This document shows positions 15,237 to 22,810 of a stretch of 23,781 nucleotides of DNA, in pieces. A program made the position numbers and the translations under genes. The notes below the pieces were generated by a model that worked only from the letters and a program-made list of their open reading frames with translations, did not search any database and had not been told where the DNA came from. The stretch is from assembly GCA_035294465.1 (NCBI GenBank), contig DATGKW010000195.1, forward strand, positions 1 to 23,781. The letters are read 5' to 3'. Within the stretch, counting starts at the first letter, position 1. The number at the start of each line of letters is the position of its first letter. This DNA comes from Paraktedonobacter sp035294465. Its GTDB lineage: Bacteria > Chloroflexota > Ktedonobacteria > Ktedonobacterales > Ktedonobacteraceae.

Positions 15237-16454
15237 TCACGTAATATTCGCCGGTTTCCCCTGTTCGGGCAGCGAAGAGATAACGATATCGTCGGATGGC
15301 CGCTCGCTCTGGCGCAGCGCCCGGTACTTTTGCCAGCGCTCCTGAAGCGTGGGCAGGATACCACGTGGCAGCAGCAGCAGGACCAGCAGGAGCAGTCCGC
15401 CGTAGATCACGAGGTACCAGTCCGGGGCGTTCGCGGCCAGGGTTTGCCGCAGCGGCTCCAGCAGAAGCGCTCCCACAATGGGGCCTGAAATGGTGCCGAT
15501 CCCTCCCAGAAACCCCATCAAAGCTATAGTAACATCAAAGGTCGGGTCAAACGCAGACATTGGGTAGACTGCGCCGATAAAGTAGGACCAAATGGCCCCT
15601 GCCATACCAATAATCAACGCGGCCAGCACATAGGCAGTAAGCTTGGAGATCTCTGTCTTCACACCTAGACCGCGCGCGCGATCCTCGTCATCGCGAATGG
15701 CCAGCAGCCCCAGACCGTATTTGGAGTGGCGCACCCACCACGAGAGGGCAATCGCCAGTAGCAGCAGGAGCAGGATTGCATAGTAGAACGGTGTATTGAA
15801 GAAATCGCCGCCCCAGGCGAGAGGAAAAGGCAGATCGAGCCCGGTTGTTCCGTTGGTAACGTTTGTCAGATTCTCCGCGAGCAATTGACCAATAAAGAAC
15901 ATAGCGATAGTGACGATGATAAAGGCGTGCCTGCGCACGCGCAGGGCAACCCAGCCCGCCGGGATGGCAATAACCGCCGCGATCAGACCCGCCACAGGCA
16001 CGAGCAGGAAGATTCCATAGCCTGCCGGAACGTTCCAGTGCTCGCAGATCAGCGCCAGGGCGTAGGCACCGAGGCCAAAGTAAACGACGTGCCCCAGAGA
16101 GAGATAGCCGCTATAGCCCGCCAGCAAATTCCAGCCCGTGACCATCGCCGCGAACATGAGGGTAAAGAACGCGATGGAAGTCACCTCTCCATTGGGAAAG
16201 AGCAGTGGGAAGGCGGCGGCAAAGGCCAGCAAGATCAGCAGTCCGACTCCCTTAATAGAGCCATTCTCGCCGGCCAGGAGGTTCCAGCCCACAACCGTCA
16301 CGGCGACAATCAGCGAGATCACAACAGGCGTCAACTCGCCGCTGGCAAAAGCCTGCGGGAAAGCCAGAGCCAGAACCAGTAGCAGCAGGCCAGACGAAAA
16401 GAGTATGACCAGAATCAGCAAGGCCAGCAAGCCAAATGCTTTGAAGAATTTCAT
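15237..16454 (-). CDS. livM: Branched-chain-amino-acid-type ABC transporter permease LivM, with duplicated N-terminal segment
   Basis: A 405-aa integral membrane permease, longer than many LivM proteins. The family block TGWNLLAGYSGYLSLGH is at residues 106-122, and the cytoplasmic EAA-like loop RDDEDRARGLGVK is also present. Residues 22-70 repeat residues 71-121: both contain a run of Leu, AFP, GE-T, then GWNLLAG, with the first copy degenerate after that (ENGSIKG in place of YSGYLSLGH). The extra copy adds about two hydrophobic segments. The start ATG 16454 overlaps the livH stop by 4 bp, implying translational coupling. It forms the pore with LivH. Confidence 0.92.
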   Translation of the reverse strand: MKFFKAFGLLALLILVILFSSGLLLLVLALAFPQAFASGELTPVVISLIVAVTVVGWNLLAGENGSIKGVGLLILLAFAAAFPLLFPNGEVTSIAFFTLMFAAMVTGWNLLAGYSGYLSLGHVVYFGLGAYALALICEHWNVPAGYGIFLLVPVAGLIAAVIAIPAGWVALRVRRHAFIIVTIAMFFIGQLLAENLTNVTNGTTGLDLPFPLAWGGDFFNTPFYYAILLLLLLAIALSWWVRHSKYGLGLLAIRDDEDRARGLGVKTEISKLTAYVLAALIIGMAGAIWSYFIGAVYPMSAFDPTFDVTIALMGFLGGIGTISGPIVGALLLEPLRQTLAANAPDWYLVIYGGLLLLVLLLLPRGILPTLQERWQKYRALRQSERPSDDIVISSLPEQGKPANIT

Positions 16455-17335
16455 TGCTGCCTTCCTTCCTTCTGGCCAAGCAAGCCCTGGGGACGCAACA
16501 CCATGATAACCACCAGCAGAATAAAAAAGACCGTGGTGGCCCAGTTTTGCTGCCAGACCTGGGCCACCACGTCCTCGATCACCAGCATGCCCACGGAGGC
16601 GATCAATGCGCCCGACAGGCTGCCCATACCGCCGAAGACGATAATCGCCAGCAGACGAGAGATTAGATCATAGGCGCTGTTGGCATCGAAGCCGTTGGTC
16701 GCGCCAAAGGCCATGCCGCCCGCCGCCGCCAGGGCCACGCCGATGCCAAAGGTAATCGACGAGACGCGCTCGACGTTGATGCCCACCAGCTCGGCGGCAG
16801 TGCGATTCTCCATCGAGGCGCGCAAGCTTCGCCCAAAATCGGTGCGATAGACCAGAATGTAAAGGCCGGTCAGCAGCACCACCGCCAGCAAGAAACCAAA
16901 GACGTAAATATATGACAAATAGAACGTTGGCGAAAAGCCGGGCAGCGGGATGGAGGCGGTTACATACCAACCCTGCAAGCTCACGATGTTCGCCGAAAAA
17001 ATCAGGTTAAGCGCTCCCTCGATGATCAGGGCTATCCCGAATGTTATCAGAACGGAGAGCATCATGAGATCGCGTTTGATCGGGCGAAAGACAAACGAGA
17101 TCAGCCAGCCAAAAAGAAACATCACGGGCATGGTAATGAGCAGGCCAGGAAACAGATCGATATGCAGGCGCTGCTCCAGCACAAAACTGAGATAAGCCCC
17201 CAGGATTACCAGAGCGCCCTGCCCAACGTTGATGATATTCATCACGCCGAATACCAGCGTTAGCCCGGAGGACATCAAGGCATAAACTCCACCGGTCAAT
17301 ACTCCCAGGATGATCCCTTCGAGAACAGGTCCCAC
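16451..17335 (-). CDS. livH: Branched-chain-amino-acid-type ABC transporter permease LivH
   Basis: A 294-aa permease with about eight hydrophobic segments. The N-terminal block GVYALMSSGLTLVFGVMNII followed by NVGQGALVILGAY is diagnostic of LivH. The cytoplasmic loop RTDFGRSLRASMENRTAAELVGIN carries the ATPase-coupling motif. GTG 17335 is preferred because GGAGGGAG lies about 10 nt upstream and the protein then begins at the normal family position. Longer in-frame starts (ATG 17386, TTG 17425) would place the start in or next to the intercistronic hairpin. It overlaps livM by 4 bp. Confidence 0.9.
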   Translation of the reverse strand: MGPVLEGIILGVLTGGVYALMSSGLTLVFGVMNIINVGQGALVILGAYLSFVLEQRLHIDLFPGLLITMPVMFLFGWLISFVFRPIKRDLMMLSVLITFGIALIIEGALNLIFSANIVSLQGWYVTASIPLPGFSPTFYLSYIYVFGFLLAVVLLTGLYILVYRTDFGRSLRASMENRTAAELVGINVERVSSITFGIGVALAAAGGMAFGATNGFDANSAYDLISRLLAIIVFGGMGSLSGALIASVGMLVIEDVVAQVWQQNWATTVFFILLVVIMVLRPQGLLGQKEGRQQ

Positions 17336-17378
17336 GATAGATACTCTCCCTCCATTTGTCGTACCTTCTCTCTCTGTC

Positions 17379-17435
17379 AGAGACATTTTTGTCTCTATTG
17401 CAGACGAAGCTCGCAATAGAGACAAAAATGCCTCT
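17379..17435 (-). terminator. Strong intercistronic hairpin between livK and livH
   Basis: Arms 17379-17401 and 17413-17435 pair over 23 bp with one mismatch around an 11-nt loop. In the minus-strand transcript it begins 8 nt after the livK stop codon. There is no clear T tract directly after it, so it may be a partial terminator or an mRNA-stabilising hairpin at the 3' end of livK rather than a full stop. Confidence 0.55.
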
Positions 17436-17443
17436 TGAAGAGA

Positions 17444-18721
17444 TTACGGCCAGGCCGGTTTTGGATATTCAGGCTGTGCTACTGCCTGGGCTGGCGGGTA
17501 GACAACTTTTACCTGACCACCCTGCCACTGGAAGACGTAGACAATGCCGGCGGTGTTCTGGCCGGTTTTGTCGAACTGTACACGGCCCTGGACTGTGTAG
17601 AAGGTCGCGCCAGAGTGAAGGTAGGCAATAAGCTTCGAGTTATCGAGGCTGCCGACCTTTTCTACTGCCTGTTGAAGCACCTGGGCAGCAGAATACGCTT
17701 CCGGGCTGTCTGCACTGATGTCCTGGGCCGTGCCGCCGAATTGTTTGATGAAATCCTGAACGAACTGCGCGTTGCTGATCGCCCCTGGCACGTTGGGCGT
17801 AGCAGGTACGTTAATCGATGGGTCCCAGCCATTGGGGTAGAAGATGCCTTCTGCCACATTGGCCCCGCCAATCGGGCCGGTAAAGGCTGAACCCTGGTCC
17901 GGGCCAGCAGAGGCGATGATAGCCTTTGGATTGTAATGTTGCTGCCTGAATGCTTTGATCTCGGCGATAATATCCGGGAGCATCGAGCCAAGCACCACAA
18001 GCTGAGCATTGGAATTAATGATGCGCTGAGCGACAGGCGTAAAGTCGGTCGTTTCCGCCGAATAGACCTGGTAATCGACTGTCTTAATGCCGGCTGCCTG
18101 TAGCTGGGCTTTCGCCTGGTCGATCATTGGTTGAGTGAACGGGTCATCCTCGGTTTCGTAGGCAGCGGTGGTAGGCCGCTCGCTGGCTGGCAGCGACAGA
18201 ATATACTGGACAAAGCCATTCATCTGACTGACGATTGGCGGCGAGGCATCGAAGACGTTGTTGAGTCCCTGCGTGAAGACGGAGGGACCGCCGCCGGAGC
18301 CTTCGAGCATGGCATATCCGTAGCGAGCCGCTTCCTTCGAGGCTGGCTTTGTCAGCAGAGTTGAGTAGGGTCCCAGCACCAGATCCACATGATCGGTTGC
18401 AATGAACTTCTGATAATCGGTCACCACCTGGTTTGTGTCGCTGCCATCATTGGCGAAGTCAAGCGTGATCTTGCGCCCAAGCAGGCCACCACTCGCGTTG
18501 ACGTTATCCGCCCACAACTCATAGCCCTGCTTCGTCGCCAGGCCGTCGGCTGAAAAGTCACCCGAAAGTGGAACCGAAATACCGATTTTGATGGGCGTCG
18601 TTGATTGATTGCCGGAACTGCCTGCTGTTGAACCGCAGCCGTAGAACAAAAATACGATGACTACCAGCAGACCGATACTTCTCGCGCCTGCTTTGCTGCA
18701 TAAAGCGTGAAATCCCTCCAT
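17444..18721 (-). CDS. livK: Lipoprotein substrate-binding protein of a LIV-type ABC importer (LivK)
   Basis: A 425-aa extracytoplasmic receptor of the periplasmic-binding fold type I. The N-terminus has a basic start, a hydrophobic core and a lipobox FYGC with the lipidated Cys at residue 29, as expected for a cell without a free periplasmic pool. A Ser/Gly/Thr linker is followed by the mature domain starting PIKIGISVPLSGDFSADG, then ELWADNVNASGGLLGRKI, typical of the family. ATG 18721 has AAGGAGG 6 nt upstream; an in-frame TTG at 18757 lies upstream of that site. It is the first transporter gene, 95 bp after the E2 gene. The ligand cannot be read from sequence. Confidence 0.92.
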   Translation of the reverse strand: MEGFHALCSKAGARSIGLLVVIVFLFYGCGSTAGSSGNQSTTPIKIGISVPLSGDFSADGLATKQGYELWADNVNASGGLLGRKITLDFANDGSDTNQVVTDYQKFIATDHVDLVLGPYSTLLTKPASKEAARYGYAMLEGSGGGPSVFTQGLNNVFDASPPIVSQMNGFVQYILSLPASERPTTAAYETEDDPFTQPMIDQAKAQLQAAGIKTVDYQVYSAETTDFTPVAQRIINSNAQLVVLGSMLPDIIAEIKAFRQQHYNPKAIIASAGPDQGSAFTGPIGGANVAEGIFYPNGWDPSINVPATPNVPGAISNAQFVQDFIKQFGGTAQDISADSPEAYSAAQVLQQAVEKVGSLDNSKLIAYLHSGATFYTVQGRVQFDKTGQNTAGIVYVFQWQGGQVKVVYPPAQAVAQPEYPKPAWP

Positions 18722-18816
18722 AGCTGCCCTCCTTAAAATATTACTGGACAAATACAAAGACTGACTGTTTCCATTAAGAACACGAGTTTTGGACTAATGA
18801 ACAACAAGAAGATAGA

Positions 18817-20211
18817 TCAATCCTCTTTTTCGTTTTCTCGCTTTTCTGCTCCGTCCAGTAGCCCTAATGGTTCCTCAATCAGACTGGCAAGCGTAGCCAG
18901 AAATTGCGCCCCCAACGCGCCATCGATTGCCCGGTGGTCGCAGGAAAGCGTGAGCGTGAACATGGGCTGCACCTCTGGCCGGCCATTCACCGGCACAACT
19001 CGCTCGGCTATGCGGCCAACGGCCAGAATCGCCGCCTGTGGTGAGTTGATAATCGCATTGAACGCATCGACTCCGTACATGCCCAGGTTGCTGATACTGA
19101 AAGTGCCGCCGCTGATGTCCTGCGGGCGCAGTTTGCCCGCGCGCGCTTTCGCTACCAGGTCTCTACGCTGGCGAGCAAGCTCGCGCAGGCCCAGCGTATC
19201 CGCGTGGTGAATGACTGGCACGACCAGCCCTTCTTCGATGGCCACAGGCAACCCAAGATGGATGTCGCGCATCAAAGTCAGCCTGTTACCGCTCCATGTC
19301 GAGTTGACGCGCGGATGCAGGCGCAGGGCTGTCGCAGCGATCTTCACCAGCAAGTCGGTATACGTGATTTCCTGCGCGCCCCGCTTGACGAGATGCTCGC
19401 GCCAGGCAATCAGGCGGCTGGCGTTGATCTCGCGCACCAGATAGAAATGCGGCACGCTCGTCCAGGTCTGCGCGGTTCGCTCTACCATGATCCGCCAGAT
19501 TGTGCTCACAGTCGTTGCTTCGCCTGAAGGTGACGCAAACGTGTCCGCCGGACCTGCCAGGACATCGCCCGCCAGCACCGCACCCTCTGGCCCAGTTCCG
19601 ACGATTTTTGCGAGGTCCTTGCCTTGCTCGCGCGCCAGACGCCGCGCTTTTGGAGAGGCCGGCACCCGGCCGACGCCGGAGGGAACAGTCACGGGCCTAT
19701 TCTGCTGGCGCAGATAAGCCAGCACGTCGGCCTTCTGCACACGCGGTCCCGCAGCTTTGACCTTACCCAAATCTACCTGGTGCTCTGCGGCAATGCGCGA
19801 GGCGAGCACGCTGGCGGGAACGGCCGACGTGCTCGAACCGGTATTTTGTGGACCCCCTCCATTCAGACCTGGCGCAGTTTCGGTCGGTGAGACACGCGGC
19901 TCCGGCCGCCCGGCGCTCTCCGCGACCTGGCGACGCTCAGATGTGCGCTCCTCCTGCTGAGCAGGCGCTTCTCCTGTCGCAGAGATGAGAGCAATGGCCT
20001 GCCCCACGGGCACTTCTTCACCGGCTGCTGACAGGATGTGCGAGAGAATGCCGCTCGCTGGCGCTTCAATCTCTACCGTTACCTTATCGGTCTCGATCTC
20101 TACTAGCGGCTCGCCCTTCATGACTCGCTCGCCCTGCGTTTTCAGCCAGCGAACGATCTTCCCGCTGTCCTGCGCCATGCCCAGCGCCGGAAGGATAACC
20201 TCTGTAGCCAT
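18817..20211 (-). CDS. Dihydrolipoamide acyltransferase (E2) of a 2-oxoacid/acetoin dehydrogenase complex
   Basis: A 464-aa E2 core subunit that transfers the acyl group from E1-bound lipoate to CoA. The lipoyl domain is at 2-78, with lipoyl Lys K43 in IETDKVTVEIEAP. An Ala/Pro/Glu linker is followed by two E3-binding (peripheral subunit-binding) domains: VPASVLASRIAAEHQVDLGKV onwards (131-167) and VPASPKARRLAREQGKDLAKI onwards (183-219). The catalytic domain is at about 235-450, with DHRAIDG (H426, D430). One such binding domain is usual, so the second is odd. ATG 20211 follows GAAGGAGA. It lies downstream of E1 alpha, E1 beta and the M24 enzyme. The sequence does not separate pyruvate, branched-chain and acetoin types. 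Confidence 0.92.
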   Translation of the reverse strand: MATEVILPALGMAQDSGKIVRWLKTQGERVMKGEPLVEIETDKVTVEIEAPASGILSHILSAAGEEVPVGQAIALISATGEAPAQQEERTSERRQVAESAGRPEPRVSPTETAPGLNGGGPQNTGSSTSAVPASVLASRIAAEHQVDLGKVKAAGPRVQKADVLAYLRQQNRPVTVPSGVGRVPASPKARRLAREQGKDLAKIVGTGPEGAVLAGDVLAGPADTFASPSGEATTVSTIWRIMVERTAQTWTSVPHFYLVREINASRLIAWREHLVKRGAQEITYTDLLVKIAATALRLHPRVNSTWSGNRLTLMRDIHLGLPVAIEEGLVVPVIHHADTLGLRELARQRRDLVAKARAGKLRPQDISGGTFSISNLGMYGVDAFNAIINSPQAAILAVGRIAERVVPVNGRPEVQPMFTLTLSCDHRAIDGALGAQFLATLASLIEEPLGLLDGAEKRENEKED

Positions 20212-20326
20212 CGCTGTCTCTCCTTCTACAAAAAATCAGATGCCCAGCACCCGCCAGTCGCGACATCGCCAACCAACCCACTGCCATACAGGGCCGCTTC
20301 AGCGAGGGCCTTCTGCCCCGTGACCA

Positions 20327-20382
20327 GCCCTCCCTCACGATGACACTCCTCTCGCCTTGCTCTCCGCCCTCCCTCACGATGA
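20327..20382. repeat. 17-bp direct repeat pair in the M24-E2 gap
   Basis: GCCCTCCCTCACGATGA occurs identically at 20327-20343 and 20366-20382, 39 bp apart start to start. Both lie in the 203-bp space between the M24 and E2 genes, the longest gap of the array. No terminator or sigma70 promoter is obvious there. It could be a regulator site, a remnant of a small dispersed repeat, or chance duplication. Confidence 0.5.
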
Positions 20383-20414
20383 ATGGAGGTGTTCGGGCTT
20401 CTCTTGTATCTTTC

Positions 20415-21755
20415 TTATCCTTTTGCTGGCGGCATGACCGCCTGGGGACTGTATCCGTTGGCCTGCGCATTCAGGTGCGATTGAGTATCGCGTGTCGTTG
20501 GAAGTGGGCCGCTGGCGGTGTAGTAGCGCACGCCCGCGACCAGCAATTCCTCGGCAGGGAAGCGCGTAATCACCTCGCAGCCATCTTTGGTGACGATCAA
20601 CTGCTCTTCAATGCGCGCCGCCGACCAGCCATCCGCCGCCGGCCAGAAGGTTTCGAGCGCGAAGACCATGCCCTCCTCAATTGTCTCCGGGTGGTCGAGT
20701 GAGACCAGGCGGCTGAAAATCGGCTTCTCCCAGATCGAGAGGCCCACGCCGTGCCCATACTGAAGCGCGAAGGCCGCCTCTTCGTTGGGGAAACCAAATT
20801 CTTCAGCTTTTGGCCACAGGCTGACAATCTCGGCAGTTGTCACGCCCGGCTTGATCGCGTTGATCGCGCGGTCCAGGATCTCACGGCAATACTTGTACGC
20901 GTCTACCTGGGCCTGCGAGGCGCTGCCCACTACGAAGGTGCGGTAGTAGCAGGTGCGATAGCCGTTATAGCTGTGCAGAATGTCGAAATACGCGGGGTCG
21001 CCAGGGCGCAGAGCGCGGTCGGTGTACACGTGCGGGTGAGGACTGCAACGCTCGCCAGAAATGGCGTTGACGCCCTCGACATGCTCCGAACCCAGATCGT
21101 ATAGCACCTTGCTGACCAGCCCCACGCACTCGTTCTCACGAATACCCGGTCGCAGATTGCGGTAAAGCTCGTCGTAGGCCGCGTCAACCATCATGCAGGC
21201 CGTGGAGAGCAGCGTAATCTCATCCTGCGTCTTGACCAGGCGAGCCTTCTGCATCAATTGCTGTCCATCAACGACGTTGATGCCCTCCGCCTGCAAGGCA
21301 AAGAGCACTGGCAGCTCGATTACATCCACTCCCAGCGGCTCATGTAGCAGGCTGCGTGCCTCCAGTTCCAGGCGGATCTTCTTCGCCACGTCCTCGGCGC
21401 GGCCAGACTCTGGCGACATCGCGCCGCGCTGCGTGGAGATGCCGGCGCGTGAGCGTTCATCGCCCAGCCAGGGGCAATAGAGCTTGTGGTGACGCGCCGC
21501 CGAACCAAAGTCCCACATGATCGGCTCGTCGTCCTGTGGGAGCAGAGAGAAGCGGGCCAGCTTATCCATAGCCCAGGTGCCGATGTGGGTAGCCGTGATG
21601 TAGCGAATATTGTTCATATCGAAACAGAGCAACGCGCCCATCTCCGACTCCTTCAGCAGCTTCTTGACGCGCACCAGGCGCTCGCTGCGCAACCTGTCGA
21701 AGTTGACACGCTCCTCCCAATCCACGCCCATCAGGCCATACGTCTTGATCGCCAT
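20415..21755 (-). CDS. M24-family (creatinase / aminopeptidase P / DddP-like) enzyme with altered metal site
   Basis: A 446-aa two-domain protein: a creatinase-type N-terminal domain (about 20-170, with MNNIRYITATHIGTWAMDK) and a pita-bread C-terminal domain (about 180-400). Of the five M24 metal ligands, D258 (YFDIL), H335 (GHGVGL), E368 (FALET) and E383 (RIEEQL) are present. The second Asp, expected 11 residues after D258, is Cys (C269 in GYRTCYYRTF). Such a site argues against ordinary Xaa-Pro peptidase activity. Relatives include creatinase (C-N hydrolase), ectoine hydrolase and the DMSP lyase DddP, which the N-terminal block recalls. ATG 21755 has AAGGAG 7 nt upstream; the in-frame start at 21791 lacks one. 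It lies between E1 beta and E2, so it probably feeds the dehydrogenase. Confidence 0.82.
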   Translation of the reverse strand: MAIKTYGLMGVDWEERVNFDRLRSERLVRVKKLLKESEMGALLCFDMNNIRYITATHIGTWAMDKLARFSLLPQDDEPIMWDFGSAARHHKLYCPWLGDERSRAGISTQRGAMSPESGRAEDVAKKIRLELEARSLLHEPLGVDVIELPVLFALQAEGINVVDGQQLMQKARLVKTQDEITLLSTACMMVDAAYDELYRNLRPGIRENECVGLVSKVLYDLGSEHVEGVNAISGERCSPHPHVYTDRALRPGDPAYFDILHSYNGYRTCYYRTFVVGSASQAQVDAYKYCREILDRAINAIKPGVTTAEIVSLWPKAEEFGFPNEEAAFALQYGHGVGLSIWEKPIFSRLVSLDHPETIEEGMVFALETFWPAADGWSAARIEEQLIVTKDGCEVITRFPAEELLVAGVRYYTASGPLPTTRDTQSHLNAQANGYSPQAVMPPAKG

Positions 21756-21775
21756 GACCGTTCTCCTTCCATGGA

Positions 21776-22810
21776 TCAGATTTGACCACACAACGTCTTC
21801 GCCACCTCCACGACAGAGGCGGCAGTAGGAACCGTCAGATCCTCCAATACCGGCGAGAAAGGCACCGGCACATCCAACGCACCCAGGCGTTTGACCGGCG
21901 CGTCGAGATAGTAAAAAGCTCCCTCGGCGATGATTGCGGCCAGTTCGGCGGTGACGCCGTAGCGCTCGTAGCCTTCGTCCACCACGATAGCCCGGCTGGT
22001 TTTCTTTGCCGAAGCAATCAGCGTCTCTTTATCCAGGGGATAGGTGGTGCGCGGATCAATGACCTCCGCACTGATATCAATCTTCTCCAGGATTTCGGCG
22101 GCAGCGAGGGCGGTCTGGACCATGCTGCTGGTAGCGACAAGAGTGATATCGCTGCCGGGCCGCTTGACATCGGCAACGCCGAAAGGGATGGTGTAGTCGC
22201 CAGCGGGCACGAGGCCAGTAAGCTGATACATCATCTTGTCTTCGTAAAAGATCACCGGGTTATCGTCGCGAATAGCTGTTTTCAGCAGGCCCTTAGCGTC
22301 GTAAGGCGTGGAGGGCAGCGCGACGTAGAGGCCGGGAATGTGACTGACCCAGGCGTGCAGGCTCTGGCTGTGCTGCGCGGCAGTGCGGCGCGTCGCCCCC
22401 AGCGTCGTGCGCACGACCAGCGGCACCTTGAGCTTGCCGCCAGACATATAATGCACTTTGGCCGCCTGGTTGACGATCTGGTCCATCGCCAGCGCGATGA
22501 AGTCGCCAAACATGATATCGATGATGGGACGCATTCCTGTCATAGCGCTGCCAACGCCGAGGCCGGTAATGCCGGCCTCGGATATGGGGCTATCGATCAC
22601 ACGTTCGGGACCAAATTCCTCAACCAGACCCGCAAGGACCTTGAAGGGCGTGCCGGCCTCGGCCACGTCTTCTCCTATGATAAAAACACGCGGATCACGT
22701 CGCATCTCTTCGGCCAGAGCCTCGCGAATGGCCTGGCCAAGCGTCAGCTCGCGCATATTCTGGCCGGTTTGCTGGCTCAGAGCAGCGCCGGGAGGGCTAG
22801 ACATAAACAT
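21776..22810 (-). CDS. 2-oxoacid/acetoin dehydrogenase E1 component, beta subunit
   Basis: A 344-aa transketolase-like subunit that completes the thiamine-diphosphate site of E1. Family blocks are in order: RVFIIGEDVAEAGTPFKV (41-58), VIDSPISEAGITGLGVG (71-87; E78 is the ThDP-activating Glu), FGDFIALAMDQIVNQAAKVHY, TTLGATRRTAAQHSQSLHAW and IPGLYVALPSTPYDAKGLL. The C-terminal domain has SRAIVVDEGYERYG. It overlaps the end of E1 alpha by 14 bp. ATG 22810 follows GCGAGGT at about 8 nt, with ATG 22804 as an alternative. It acts with E1 alpha and E2; pyruvate, branched-chain 2-oxoacid or acetoin are all possible substrates. Confidence 0.93.
   Translation of the reverse strand: MFMSSPPGAALSQQTGQNMRELTLGQAIREALAEEMRRDPRVFIIGEDVAEAGTPFKVLAGLVEEFGPERVIDSPISEAGITGLGVGSAMTGMRPIIDIMFGDFIALAMDQIVNQAAKVHYMSGGKLKVPLVVRTTLGATRRTAAQHSQSLHAWVSHIPGLYVALPSTPYDAKGLLKTAIRDDNPVIFYEDKMMYQLTGLVPAGDYTIPFGVADVKRPGSDITLVATSSMVQTALAAAEILEKIDISAEVIDPRTTYPLDKETLIASAKKTSRAIVVDEGYERYGVTAELAAIIAEGAFYYLDAPVKRLGALDVPVPFSPVLEDLTVPTAASVVEVAKTLCGQI

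Noticed and set aside
20340..20702. 120-codon plus-strand frame across the M24-E2 gap
   Set aside because: Mostly antisense to the M24 gene C-terminus; no ribosome site or domain.
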